Of a stretch of DNA of 64,000 nucleotides, positions 8,266 to 15,868 are shown one piece after another (the first letter of the stretch is position 1; each line of letters opens with the position of its first letter). The notes beneath the pieces are model-generated. The model ran no database searches, was not told the origin of the DNA, and was given only the letters and a program-made list of their open reading frames with translations. The DNA is from CAADGU01 sp964467705 (GTDB lineage Bacteria > Chloroflexota > Anaerolineae > Promineifilales > Promineifilaceae). Where the stretch lies: positions 22,908-86,907 of the forward strand of contig CAYXUZ010000007.1 in NCBI GenBank assembly GCA_964467705.1, read 5' to 3'. A program made the translations under genes and the position numbers.

Positions 8266-9557
8266 GTGATTGACAAATCTTCACGACTACCTGGCTTTTA
8301 TAAATTGTCGTTAGAGGAACGGATTGAAATGGTGGCTGAATGGGCTGACCTGACGGCCGAAGACAAAGCAGTACTGCACGGCCGTGGCCTGCCCCCCACC
8401 CAGGCCGACAAAATGATCGAAAACGCGCTGGGCACCTTTGCCCTGCCATTAGGCGTGGCGGCTAATTTCCTGATCAACGGCCGTGACTACCTTATTCCCA
8501 TGGCCGTGGAAGAACCGAGCGTGTTGGCCGCCGTCAGCCATGCCGCCAAGCTCATCCGCGAAGGCGGCGGCTTCCACACCGAATCCTCTGACCCGATCAT
8601 GATCGGCCAGATTCAACTACTGGACATCCCCGATATGAACGTGGCCATGTCCGCCGTTTCCGCCCACAAACACCGGATCATGGAAGCGGCCAACGAAAGC
8701 AGCCAGAGCATTGTCAAACGGGGCGGCGGGGCGCGGGACATTGAGATACGGCCGTTCTGGGATACCCCCGTCGGCCCCATGCTCATCATTCACCTGCTCT
8801 ATGATTGCCGCGATGCCATGGGGGCCAATGCCATCAACACGGCCGTAGAAGCCATCGCCCCCCTCGTCACCGAACTGACCGGTGGGCGGTCTAATCTGCG
8901 CATTCTCTCCAACCTCACCGACCGGCGCACCGCTACCGCCCGCTGCACCATCCCCGCCGACGCGCTGGCCCAGCGCACGACGTATTCCGGCTACGAAGTG
9001 GCCCAACTGATCGCCGAGGCTAACGCCTTTGCCGTCGTAGANNNNNNNNNNACAAGGGCATAATGAACGGCATTGACGCGGTGTGCATTGCCACCGGCAA
9101 CGATTGGCGAGCGGTGGAGGCAGGGGCACATGCCTATGCGGCGCGGCACGGCCGTTACCAATCCCTCACCGACTGGCACGTCACCGACGGCGGCGACCTC
9201 TACGGCGAAATCACCTTGCCCCTCTCCGTCGGCGTCGTGGGTGGGGCCACCAAAGTACACCCCACTGCTCAGGTCGCCTTGAAGATTCTGAACGTGCAAT
9301 CCGCGGCTGAACTGGCGGAAGTGATGGCCTGTGTGGGGCTGGCGCAAAATCTGGCCGCGATCAAAGCCCTGGCAACGGTGGGCATTCAGGAAGGGCATAT
9401 GCGTATGCACGCCCGCCAGGTGGCGTTGGCCGCCGGTGCGCTGGATGGGCAGGTGCAGGCCATCGCTGACCAGTTAGTAAAAGAACAAAACATCCGCGTG
9501 GAACGCGCGAAAGAACTACTTTTGAGTAAGCAGTATGCAGTTGGCAGTAAGCGGTGA
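8266..9557 (+). CDS. mvaA: Hydroxymethylglutaryl-CoA reductase, class II (interrupted by N gap)
   Basis: GTG start with AAGGA 8 bases upstream. The protein matches class II (degradative-type fold) HMG-CoA reductase along its length: KLSLEERIEMVAE and PLGVAANFLINGRDY near the N-terminus, MNGIDAVCIATGNDWRAVEAGAHAYA (shown in part) after the gap, and a C-terminal HMRMHARQVA helix with the conserved catalytic histidine. It interconverts HMG-CoA and mevalonate. The run of 10 N at 9042-9051 is a placeholder: the frames on each side do not match, and about nine residues of the family's DPYRAATH-type segment are missing, so the true gap is nearer 30 bp. It heads the upper mevalonate gene set with HMG-CoA synthase 58 bp downstream, which suggests the biosynthetic direction. 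Confidence 0.92.
9042..9051. other. Assembly gap (10 N) inside mvaA
   Basis: Ten N placed as a scaffold spacer. Flanking frames differ and conserved residues are missing, so its real length is not 10. Confidence 0.95.
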
Positions 9558-9615
9558 TTCCGACAGCATATTGCTGACTGCTCACTACTAACTGTTCACT
9601 AAACAAAGAGGAAAA

Positions 9616-10683
9616 ATGACAGACTCTAGCAAACTTATGAAACCAGACCGGCCAGTGGGCATTGTCGGTTACGGGGCCTATGTGCCCCGATACCGCATCC
9701 CGGCTAAAGAGATTTCGCAGATGTGGACGAATGGGGTGGGTGGTGTGCCCATCCAGGAGAAGGCGGTCAACGGCCTGGACGAAGATGTTGCTACCATGTC
9801 CGTGGAAGCGGCGCGGAATGCGCTGCTGCGTGGGCAGGTTGATCCGCAGGATATTCGCGCCGTCTGGGTAGGCAGCGAAAGCCACCCCTATGCCGTTAAG
9901 CCCACCAGTACGATTGTCGCCGAAGCGATTGGCTCGGTGCCCAATACACTGGCAGCCGACTGGGAGTTTGCCTGTAAAGCGGGCACAGAAGCGATGCAGG
10001 CCGGGATAGGTTTTGTGGGGTCGGGCATGGCCCGCTATGCGCTGACCATAGGTATGGACACGGCGCAGGGGCGGCCCGGTGATGCACTGGAATACACGGC
10101 GGCGGCCGGTGGCGCGGCCATTCTGCTTGGCCCGGCTGACGAGGCGGTGGCTATTATCAATGCGTCGTACTCCTTCGTGACGGATACGCCGGACTTCTGG
10201 CGGCGGGCGCACGCGGAGTACCCATCACACGGCGACCGTTTTACCGGCGAACCCGCCTATTTCAAGCACATTATGGGCGCGGCCGAGGCGTTGATGAACG
10301 AGATGGGCACGACGGCGGCCGATTATGAGTGGGCGGTCTTCCATCAGCCAAACGCCAAGTTCCCGGAACGGGCGGCCAAACAACTGGGCTTTTCGATGGA
10401 GCAAATTAAGCCCGGCCTGCTCAGCCCGCGCATTGGCAATACCTACTCCGGCTCGTCTATGATTGGCCTGACGGCGATTCTGGATGTGGCCGAGCCGGGC
10501 GACCGGATTTTGATGGTCAGCTACGGTTCTGGTTCTGGTTCGGATGCTTTTGATATGACGGTGACGGATAAGTTGCCGGAAGTGCGGGCCAATGCGCCCA
10601 CGACGGAAGCGTATATTGCCCGGCGTAAAGAGATCAATTACGCCACGTATACGCGGTATCGGGATAAGTTGAAGATGTCATAG
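9616..10683 (+). CDS. Hydroxymethylglutaryl-CoA synthase, archaeal-type
   Basis: 355 residues with AGAGGAAA just before the ATG. The length and sequence fit the short archaeal-type HMG-CoA synthase rather than the classic bacterial MvaS. Catalytic residues are visible: Glu88 (VGSESHPYAVK), nucleophilic Cys120 (WEFACKAGTEA) and His243 (VFHQPNAKFP). It condenses acetyl-CoA with acetoacetyl-CoA. In archaea this enzyme forms a complex with a thiolase and a DUF35 protein that channels acetoacetyl-CoA. Both partners are encoded directly downstream (10764 and 12120), so the same complex is likely here. The upstream gap is built of GCAGTATGCAGTTGGCAGT-like units. Confidence 0.92.
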   Translation: MTDSSKLMKPDRPVGIVGYGAYVPRYRIPAKEISQMWTNGVGGVPIQEKAVNGLDEDVATMSVEAARNALLRGQVDPQDIRAVWVGSESHPYAVKPTSTIVAEAIGSVPNTLAADWEFACKAGTEAMQAGIGFVGSGMARYALTIGMDTAQGRPGDALEYTAAAGGAAILLGPADEAVAIINASYSFVTDTPDFWRRAHAEYPSHGDRFTGEPAYFKHIMGAAEALMNEMGTTAADYEWAVFHQPNAKFPERAAKQLGFSMEQIKPGLLSPRIGNTYSGSSMIGLTAILDVAEPGDRILMVSYGSGSGSDAFDMTVTDKLPEVRANAPTTEAYIARRKEINYATYTRYRDKLKMS

Positions 10684-10686
10684 GAG

Positions 10687-10736
10687 GTGATGCGTGATAC
10701 GTGATGCGTGAGAAGTGTTCACGTATCACGCATCAC
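10687..10736. repeat. Tandem-unit hairpin, 18-bp perfect stem
   Basis: GTGATGCGTGATACGTGA at 10687-10704 is the exact reverse complement of 10719-10736. Each arm contains near-repeats of GTGATGCGT. It begins 3 bases after the HMG-CoA synthase stop and could attenuate transcription into the thiolase gene. Confidence 0.8.
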
Positions 10737-10763
10737 GTTTCACGTGAGTAGGAATTTAGCACA

Positions 10764-11915
10764 ATGACGAATGTTTCGATTATTGGAATTGGCTGCACGG
10801 CCGTAAACGAACATTGGGATACCTCCATCCGCCATCTGGCCTGGTATGCGATTGAGGCGGCGCTGGATGATGCAGATGTGAGCAAGGTCGACGCGCTCTA
10901 TGTGGGCAATATGTTGGCCGGGCAGTTGAGCGCGCAAAATCATTTGGGCGCGCTGATTGCCGATTTTGCCGGGCTGCGGGGCATTGAGGCGGTGACGGTG
11001 GAGGCGGCGGACGCTTCCGGCGGGGCCGCGCTGCGGCAGGCGGTGCTGGCGGTGCAGAGTGGGTTGGTGGAAACGGCGCTGGTGGTTGGCGTGGAGAAGA
11101 TGACCGACCAGACCGGCTCGCCGATTACGGCCGCGCTGGCTACCGGGCTGGATGCGGATTATGAGGCGATGCAGGGGTTGACGGCCGCAGGCGCGGGCGC
11201 GCTGCTGATGCGCCGGTATATGCACGAGTATGGGGTGACGGTACCCGATTTTGCCGGGTTTAGCGTTAATGCTCATGCGAATGGGGCGGATAATCCGCTG
11301 GGGATGTTCCGCAATCGGTTGAAGGCGGAGGCGTTTGCAAAGGCAGCGCCGGTGGCGACGCCGGTGAGTTTGTTTGATGCGGCCCCGGCGGGGGATGGCG
11401 CGGCGGCGGTGATTGTAGTGAACGGGGAGAAGGCGATGGATATGTCGCCGCAGCCGATTCGGATTTTGGGGTCGGCGCTGGCTACGGATACGCTGGCGCT
11501 GCATGACCGTAAGAACCCGCTCTGGTTGGGGGCGGCGGCGCGCAGTGCGCAGCGGGCGATGGCCATGGCGGGGGTGACGTTGGATGATATTGATTTGTTT
11601 GAGCTGCATGATGCGTTTACGGTGCTGGCGGCGTTGTCGTTGGAGGCGGCGGGTTTTGCGGCGCCGGGCGCGGGCTGGCAGTTGGCGCGGGATGGGCAGA
11701 TTGGGCGTAACGGCCGTGTCCCCATCAGCACGTTTGGTGGCCTTAAAGCACGGGGCAATCCCGGTGGGGCGACGGGTGTTTACCAGATTGTGGAAGTAGC
11801 GCGACAGTTGCGCGGGCAGGCGGAAGCGTGCCAGGTTGCGGACGCCAAAATTGGCATGGCCCAGAATTTAGGCAGCACGGGGGCTACGGCCGTGACCCAT
11901 ATTCTGAGTGTTTGA
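10764..11915 (+). CDS. Thiolase-superfamily protein of HMG-CoA synthase complex, Asp in place of catalytic Cys
   Basis: 383 residues, SCP2/archaeal-type thiolase fold: N-terminal VSIIGIGCT, ALVVGVEKMTD, a late ELHDAFTVLAA with the catalytic His (about 282), and the C-terminal AQNLGSTGATAVTHIL loop. Its place between HMG-CoA synthase and DUF35 predicts an acetoacetyl-CoA thiolase feeding the synthase by channelling. However, the position of the nucleophilic Cys (family VEAACASGG) reads VEAADASGG, with Asp83. If this is not a sequence error the enzyme may be inactive for Claisen condensation, structural, or use another chemistry. I see no other Cys nearby that could substitute. The gene is unusually rich in GCG/GGC codons. 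Confidence 0.85.
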   Translation: MTNVSIIGIGCTAVNEHWDTSIRHLAWYAIEAALDDADVSKVDALYVGNMLAGQLSAQNHLGALIADFAGLRGIEAVTVEAADASGGAALRQAVLAVQSGLVETALVVGVEKMTDQTGSPITAALATGLDADYEAMQGLTAAGAGALLMRRYMHEYGVTVPDFAGFSVNAHANGADNPLGMFRNRLKAEAFAKAAPVATPVSLFDAAPAGDGAAAVIVVNGEKAMDMSPQPIRILGSALATDTLALHDRKNPLWLGAAARSAQRAMAMAGVTLDDIDLFELHDAFTVLAALSLEAAGFAAPGAGWQLARDGQIGRNGRVPISTFGGLKARGNPGGATGVYQIVEVARQLRGQAEACQVADAKIGMAQNLGSTGATAVTHILSV

Positions 11916-11983
11916 GTGAGTTAGTGAGTTAGTGTTTGAGTGAGTTAGTGTTTTGGTGTTGAACACAAAAACACAAAAACACC
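11906..11983. repeat. GAGTTAGT/AACAC tandem-unit element after thiolase gene
   Basis: Repeated GAGTTAGTG units are followed by GTGTTTTGGTGTT and AACACAAAAACAC, giving weakly pairing arms. No U-tract follows. Confidence 0.5.
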
Positions 11984-12119
11984 CATTCCTGGCAGCTTTT
12001 GACAGCTATCGGGGCGACACTGACAGTAGATGATAGGGTTTCCGTAGATAATTAGGCATAGGAAATTTTGGATTTATTGACCCACTGAAACCGGAAGTTA
12101 AAAACCGGAGGATAATAAA

Positions 12120-12530
12120 ATGGAAGTCTCACGTCATTGGCGTTTACAGGAACAGCGGTACAAATTGGTTGGGGAGACCTGCGATAATTGCGGCGTTAAA
12201 TTATTCCCCCCACGTGATGTTTGTTTGGAATGTGCGGCCCCGGCGAAGGAACTGTATACCTTTACGGGTCTGGGCGAGATTTATTCATACACGACGATTT
12301 ATGATGCCCCGGCGGGCTTTGAGCAGAATGCGCCGTATAGTGTGGCGCTGGTGAAGCTGGAAGAAGGCCCGCTGGTGACGGCGCAGTTGACGGATATGGA
12401 TGAGGATGAAATGTACATCGGGATGCCGGTGGAGATGGTGACGCGCAAACTGCGCACGGATGGGGATGAGGGCATGATCGTCTACGGCTACAAATTCCGC
12501 CCGGTTCAATTTGAAATGGCTATGTCGTAG
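12120..12530 (+). CDS. DUF35 zinc-ribbon/OB-fold protein
   Basis: 136 residues with a strong GGAGG site before the ATG. The N-terminal rubredoxin-like zinc ribbon has Cys21-x2-Cys24 and Cys35-x2-Cys38. The C-terminal part is an OB fold (LGEIYSYTTIYDAPAGF, PYSVALVKLEEGPLVTAQL). In archaea this family bridges acetoacetyl-CoA thiolase and HMG-CoA synthase and provides a shared CoA-binding site. The order synthase, thiolase, DUF35 here matches that complex. The gene ends at a terminator, so it is the last gene of the mevalonate set. Lower mevalonate genes (kinases, decarboxylase) are not in the window. Confidence 0.88.
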   Translation: MEVSRHWRLQEQRYKLVGETCDNCGVKLFPPRDVCLECAAPAKELYTFTGLGEIYSYTTIYDAPAGFEQNAPYSVALVKLEEGPLVTAQLTDMDEDEMYIGMPVEMVTRKLRTDGDEGMIVYGYKFRPVQFEMAMS

Positions 12531-12562
12531 CCGCCAGAGAAACCAAGTATTTTGTCTGAAGC

Positions 12563-12599
12563 GCCGCTGCTCACTAAATTGATGGGCAGCGGCTTTTTT
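12563..12599 (+). terminator. Rho-independent terminator after DUF35 gene
   Basis: GCCGCTGC (12563-12570) pairs with GCAGCGGC (12586-12593), followed by six T at 12594-12599. It closes the mevalonate gene set. Confidence 0.85.
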
Positions 12600-12734
12600 G
12601 TGCCACCAGGTGGAACTTTTAAGGGTTGCTCGGCGTTTTTCAGGTGAAATGCAAACAACACTGACCTTTCACTCTTCCTTCTTTGCCTCTTTCACCCTTT
12701 CACCCTTTGCGTTAAAAGTAAGGAGAACGTCGAA

Positions 12735-13514
12735 ATGGAAAAATCCCCGGAAGCAGAAATTTATGATCTGAAACAGCGCCGCCACAAACGCCGTCGGCTG
12801 CTGTTTTTGTTGTTGGTGGGCGCGGCGGTGCTGGTGCTGCTTTGTGGCCTGGTGAATGTGTCCTTTTTCGCCGTCGGCATTGCCCTGGGACAGGTGTGGC
12901 CGTTTCATCCGCCGGGCAGCACGGCCGTACCGCACCTGATCGCCGCTTACAACATCAACCAGATCAAAGAGCCGCCCGTTGCACCCCCCGATTATCTGTA
13001 TAGTCAGACGTTTGACGGCCGTGCCTTACCCGATTGGCACACCTTCAGCGATGGCTGGGATGTGCAAAATGGGGTGTATTATGGCACCAACACACGGGCG
13101 GATGTGCGCGCGGCGGCGGTGTATGACCGTGGCTACCCATGGGCCGATTACACTCTGGAAGCGGACGTAACGGCCACCGGCACGGTGGCCCCTTCCAGCG
13201 CCGGGCTGTTGTTTCGTTATCAAGAGAATGGGTATGGCGGGCAGTGTCGTCTGGGCACACGCGCCAGTGGGCAGCGTCAGTTGGAACTGGTGACACCGGA
13301 AGGACAGTTGCTCGCTACCTCCTTCCATTTTGTCACCGGGGAGGCGTATCGGCTGCGGGTGGCGGCCGTGGGTACGGCCGTCACCTGCGCCATCATCGGC
13401 TACCCGGACGCCCTTCTCACGGCAAGCACAACGGTGCAACGCGGCACTGTTGGCCTGCAAAACCAGGGCATTACCGGGGCGTTTGATAATCTGTTGGTAA
13501 AATTGGGTGACTAG
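12735..13514 (+). CDS. Membrane-anchored protein with concanavalin-like domain
   Basis: 259 residues with AAGGAGAAC upstream of the ATG. A charged N-terminus (KQRRHKRRR) precedes one membrane helix (about 20-50), so the rest is probably outside the cell. From about 90 on (YSQTFDGRALPDWHTFSDGWDV) the pattern is that of LamG/3-keto-disaccharide-hydrolase-like jelly-roll domains: repeated aromatic beta strands, GLLFRYQENGYGG and a closing GTVGLQNQGITGAFDNLLV. These domains usually bind glycans or act as accessory modules. No catalytic residues can be assigned. The upstream gap contains TTTCACCC units running into TTTGCGTTAAAA, a repeat also seen near 26080. Confidence 0.65.
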   Translation: MEKSPEAEIYDLKQRRHKRRRLLFLLLVGAAVLVLLCGLVNVSFFAVGIALGQVWPFHPPGSTAVPHLIAAYNINQIKEPPVAPPDYLYSQTFDGRALPDWHTFSDGWDVQNGVYYGTNTRADVRAAAVYDRGYPWADYTLEADVTATGTVAPSSAGLLFRYQENGYGGQCRLGTRASGQRQLELVTPEGQLLATSFHFVTGEAYRLRVAAVGTAVTCAIIGYPDALLTASTTVQRGTVGLQNQGITGAFDNLLVKLGD

Positions 13515-13515
13515 G

Positions 13516-13566
13516 AGACTGGGAGACTCGACTTCCCACTCTCCTAATCTCTCAATCTCCCAGTCT
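13516..13566. repeat. GGAGACT tandem-unit hairpin
   Basis: AGACTGGGAGA (13516-13526) and TCTCCCAGTCT (13556-13566) are exact complements. The space between holds CTCCTAATCTCTCAATCT units. Confidence 0.7.
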
Positions 13567-13636
13567 CTTACCAAAAACAGTTTGCAACCATACGGCCGTC
13601 AGCCCGTATTGGTGGGCATAATCTAGGGAGACTAGA

Positions 13637-13684
13637 GATTAGAGATTGGAGATTGAAGGTCATCACAATCTCCAATCTCTAATC
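13637..13684. repeat. GAGATTG tandem-unit hairpin, 19-bp perfect stem
   Basis: GATTAGAGATTGGAGATTG (13637-13655) pairs perfectly with 13666-13684, with a 10-base loop. It lies about 30 bp upstream of the DUF4342 gene, just before its AAGGAG site. Confidence 0.8.
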
Positions 13685-13713
13685 TCCAATCTCAATTTAA
13701 GGAGCATAAAACG

Positions 13714-14079
13714 ATGAGTAACGAAGAAACCATCAAAATTGACGAAGACGAAGTCAAAGAGGAAAACGGCGAGAAAAATTCATGGACAGAAGAATTTGTG
13801 GTTGCCGGTGAAGAACTGGTCGGCACCGTCAAAAAACTGGTCAAAGAATCCTCCGTCCGCCACGTGGAAATTATCAACGAAAAACACAACATCCACTTCA
13901 AAGTGCCCCTGCCCGTAGGCGTGGGCGGCATCGCCGTCTTAGGTCTCATCGGCATGGGTTGGCTGGCCGTTGTCGCCCTCATCGCCGCCATGGTCACAGA
14001 CTGCACCATTCGTGTGGTACGTGCCGAACCGGCTCCCACCGAAAAATCCCCCGAAGACACCGAAGTCTCTGCTGCGTAA
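13714..14079 (+). CDS. DUF4342-containing protein
   Basis: 121 residues with AAGGAGC upstream. An acidic N-terminal extension (about 22 residues) leads into the DUF4342 signature WTEEFVVAGEELVGTVKKLV, a short beta strand segment (RHVEIIN) and a hydrophobic Gly-rich stretch (PVGVGGIAVLGLIGMGWLAV) that is probably one membrane-embedded hairpin or helix, then CTIRVVRAE. The family's function is unknown. It often sits in Chloroflexota and Firmicutes envelope or stress gene contexts. It ends directly at a rho-independent terminator and appears monocistronic. Confidence 0.8.
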   Translation: MSNEETIKIDEDEVKEENGEKNSWTEEFVVAGEELVGTVKKLVKESSVRHVEIINEKHNIHFKVPLPVGVGGIAVLGLIGMGWLAVVALIAAMVTDCTIRVVRAEPAPTEKSPEDTEVSAA

Positions 14080-14095
14080 TTGCATCAATGAGACC

Positions 14096-14134
14096 AAGAC
14101 CCGATGGGTTTCCAATACCCTTCGGGTCTTTTTT
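14096..14134 (+). terminator. Rho-independent terminator after DUF4342 gene
   Basis: AAGACCCGA (14096-14104) pairs with TCGGGTCTT (14122-14130), followed by a T-run to 14134. Confidence 0.85.
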
Positions 14135-14366
14135 GTTTCATAACGCTAACAACCATTGGCAGATGGCCACCAGTTGATGCTCATTTGTCAAATTTGCCGC
14201 ATTGCTCAACACGCCACCCTCCAGTTGGGCAACTATTTCTACGGCCATCGCTTTTTGAATAGCCGCGCCGATAAAGAAAGTGTGAGGTGACGGCCGTGCC
14301 CCACGACGGCTCTCCTGTCCATCATGATCGGGGGAGGGGTGAGAAGGGAGAGGGGTACGGCACACC

Positions 14367-14730
14367 TTACGAGCCACGCAAAATCTTCTCCATTTTCCGG
14401 CCCTTCGCCAACTCATCTACCAACTTATCCAAATATCTGGCCTTCTGCGTCAAAGGATTCTCGATTTCCTCCACCCGGTACCCGCAGATCACGCCAGTGA
14501 TGAGGTGGGCATTCGGGTTTAGCGAAGCACGTTGGAAGAATGTTTCAAAAGTCACTTTTTCTTCTATTAGTTCCTGAAGCTTCTGATCATCAAAGCCTGT
14601 TAACCACTCGATGACCCGATGCAATTCTTCTTCAGTTCTGCCTTTCTTCTCCACTTTTTGGACATACATCGGATAGACAGAAGCGAAGGTCATTTTGGCA
14701 ATACGTTCATTGTGATTGTTTGAGTTTTTC
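14367..14730 (-). CDS. DUF2200 family protein
   Basis: About 120 residues from the MKNSNNHNERI start. The sequence follows the DUF2200 family closely: MTFASVYPMYVQKVEKKGRT, VIEWLTGFDDQKLQE, NPNAHLITGVICGYRVEEIE and ARYLDKLVDELAKGRKMEKIL. The family is small, cytoplasmic, highly conserved and without known function. The upstream gene on the same strand overlaps its start by about 24 bp, so the two are translationally coupled. An ATG 17 codons to 6 codons earlier is possible, but the family start fits 14730. Confidence 0.82.
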
Positions 14731-15252
14731 ATAGTTACCTTGGTCAAACACCGACCAGCAGATGTCGTTCCGCAATCGCTGGTCGTCTAGTACGAGCACA
14801 CGAATGTCTTCCGGGAGTTGGTCACGCTGCCATTGGCATTCAAGTCGCCCGGCGCTCTCGGCTTCTCCTGATGGCGCGGCCGCCCGCACGGCCTTAATCG
14901 CATAGGCGGCCGCACCCAACTCGTGCGCGGCCACGTGGGCGACGACTGCGGCCTGGCCGGCGGCAAAGGCGGCATACCGTGCGGCCCCATGCAGTTCTCT
15001 GGCGGCAGCCATGGCCCAGCCGCCCGCCGTGCGCGCCTGGGACATGGTAATCTCGCCTCGCGCCCAGGCACGCGCCTGCTCAATTGCCTGACGTGGTCGC
15101 GGGTCCTCAGGCTGAGCCGATTCGAAGAGGTCAAGGACATGCTCCGCGCACGATGCCGCCCACAGGGCCAGGAGGTGGTGGTCTGAATCGGTGAGGGCGC
15201 CACCGCGACGGATTGTGACCAAACGAGGGTCCCGGTCTTTTGGGAGTATCAT
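14707..15252 (-). CDS. Imm-5-like putative immunity protein
   Basis: 181 residues, all-helical, very Ala-rich. The pattern HHLLALWAASCAEHVLDLFE, PEDPRPRQAIEQARAWARGE and AAHELGAAAYAIKAVRAA matches proteins annotated as putative immunity protein (Imm-5-like), a family named from polymorphic toxin loci but widespread as stand-alone genes. No toxin gene is adjacent, so a real immunity role is doubtful. It shares an operon with DUF2200 downstream, with overlapping ends. The start is divergent to PspC, and the about 150 bp between them probably contains both promoters. Confidence 0.7.
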   Translation of the reverse strand: MILPKDRDPRLVTIRRGGALTDSDHHLLALWAASCAEHVLDLFESAQPEDPRPRQAIEQARAWARGEITMSQARTAGGWAMAAARELHGAARYAAFAAGQAAVVAHVAAHELGAAAYAIKAVRAAAPSGEAESAGRLECQWQRDQLPEDIRVLVLDDQRLRNDICWSVFDQGNYEKLKQSQ

Positions 15253-15402
15253 ATGATGTACCCTTCTGCTTGCATCTGCCCAACATTACCCTATGCTGAT
15301 GGTAGGGTATTCTCTATGGAGAATGATAACCTGCCATTTTCAGCGTGCAACCGTGCCCCAGAGCAGGCGTATAGGTGGCAGTTTAAAAGGCTGGAGGCTG
15401 CT

Positions 15403-15801
15403 ATGTTAGAAAATAGATTGGAACGCAGTGAACAGGATAGAGTGATTGCCGGGGTGTGTGGTGGTATTGCTACTTATCTGGATATTGAGGCAATCTGGGT
15501 ACGCCTGTTATTCATCTTGTTGGCATTAGCCAGCGGTATGGGGCTGGTAATCTACCTGGTGTTGTGGCTTATTATGCCGCAGCCAGACGGTGCGGGTGGG
15601 GGTACGGCCGTGCTCAAAGAAAACCTGGATGATATGGGGCACAGCGTCAAACGGTTGGGGCAGCCATCGGCTATTGGCGTGGCGCTCATCGTGTTGGGTC
15701 TTTTTTTCCTGGCAAATCAATGGGGTTTGTTAAGCGGTATATTCTGGCCTCTGCTCATCATTTGTGTGGGGGTTTACCTTTATTCGCGGCGGAATAAATG
15801 A
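15403..15801 (+). CDS. PspC-domain membrane protein
   Basis: I place the start at 15403 (MLENRLERSEQD), where GGAGG lies 6 bases upstream, although the frame is open 50 codons further up to 15253. The PspC signature RVIAGVCGGIATYLDIEAIWVRLLF is followed by two membrane helices (LVIYLVLWLIMP) and, at the C-terminus, a DUF5668-like pair of helices (GVALIVLGLFFLANQWG, PLLIICVGVYLY). PspC proteins sense envelope stress at the cytoplasmic membrane. No pspA is nearby. It is convergent with the two-component genes. Confidence 0.85.
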   Translation: MLENRLERSEQDRVIAGVCGGIATYLDIEAIWVRLLFILLALASGMGLVIYLVLWLIMPQPDGAGGGTAVLKENLDDMGHSVKRLGQPSAIGVALIVLGLFFLANQWGLLSGIFWPLLIICVGVYLYSRRNK

Positions 15802-15868
15802 GCTAAAGATGCCAGGATTAACAAACGGTTGCACAAGTAGGGAGGGGAGGTATACGGCCGTGAAGCAT

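Noticed and set aside
10740..11609. 289-residue open frame antisense to the thiolase gene
   Set aside because: His/Arg/Pro-rich shadow of a GC-rich gene, with no family features.
14138..14416. 92-residue minus-strand frame after the DUF4342 terminator
   Set aside because: The end (LTNEHQLVAICQWLLAL) looks protein-like and might be a remnant, but the rest is Arg/Pro-rich and I recognise no family.
15253..15402. N-terminal extension of the PspC protein
   Set aside because: A strong GGAGG precedes the ATG at 15403, and the PspC family begins there; the extension has no family match.
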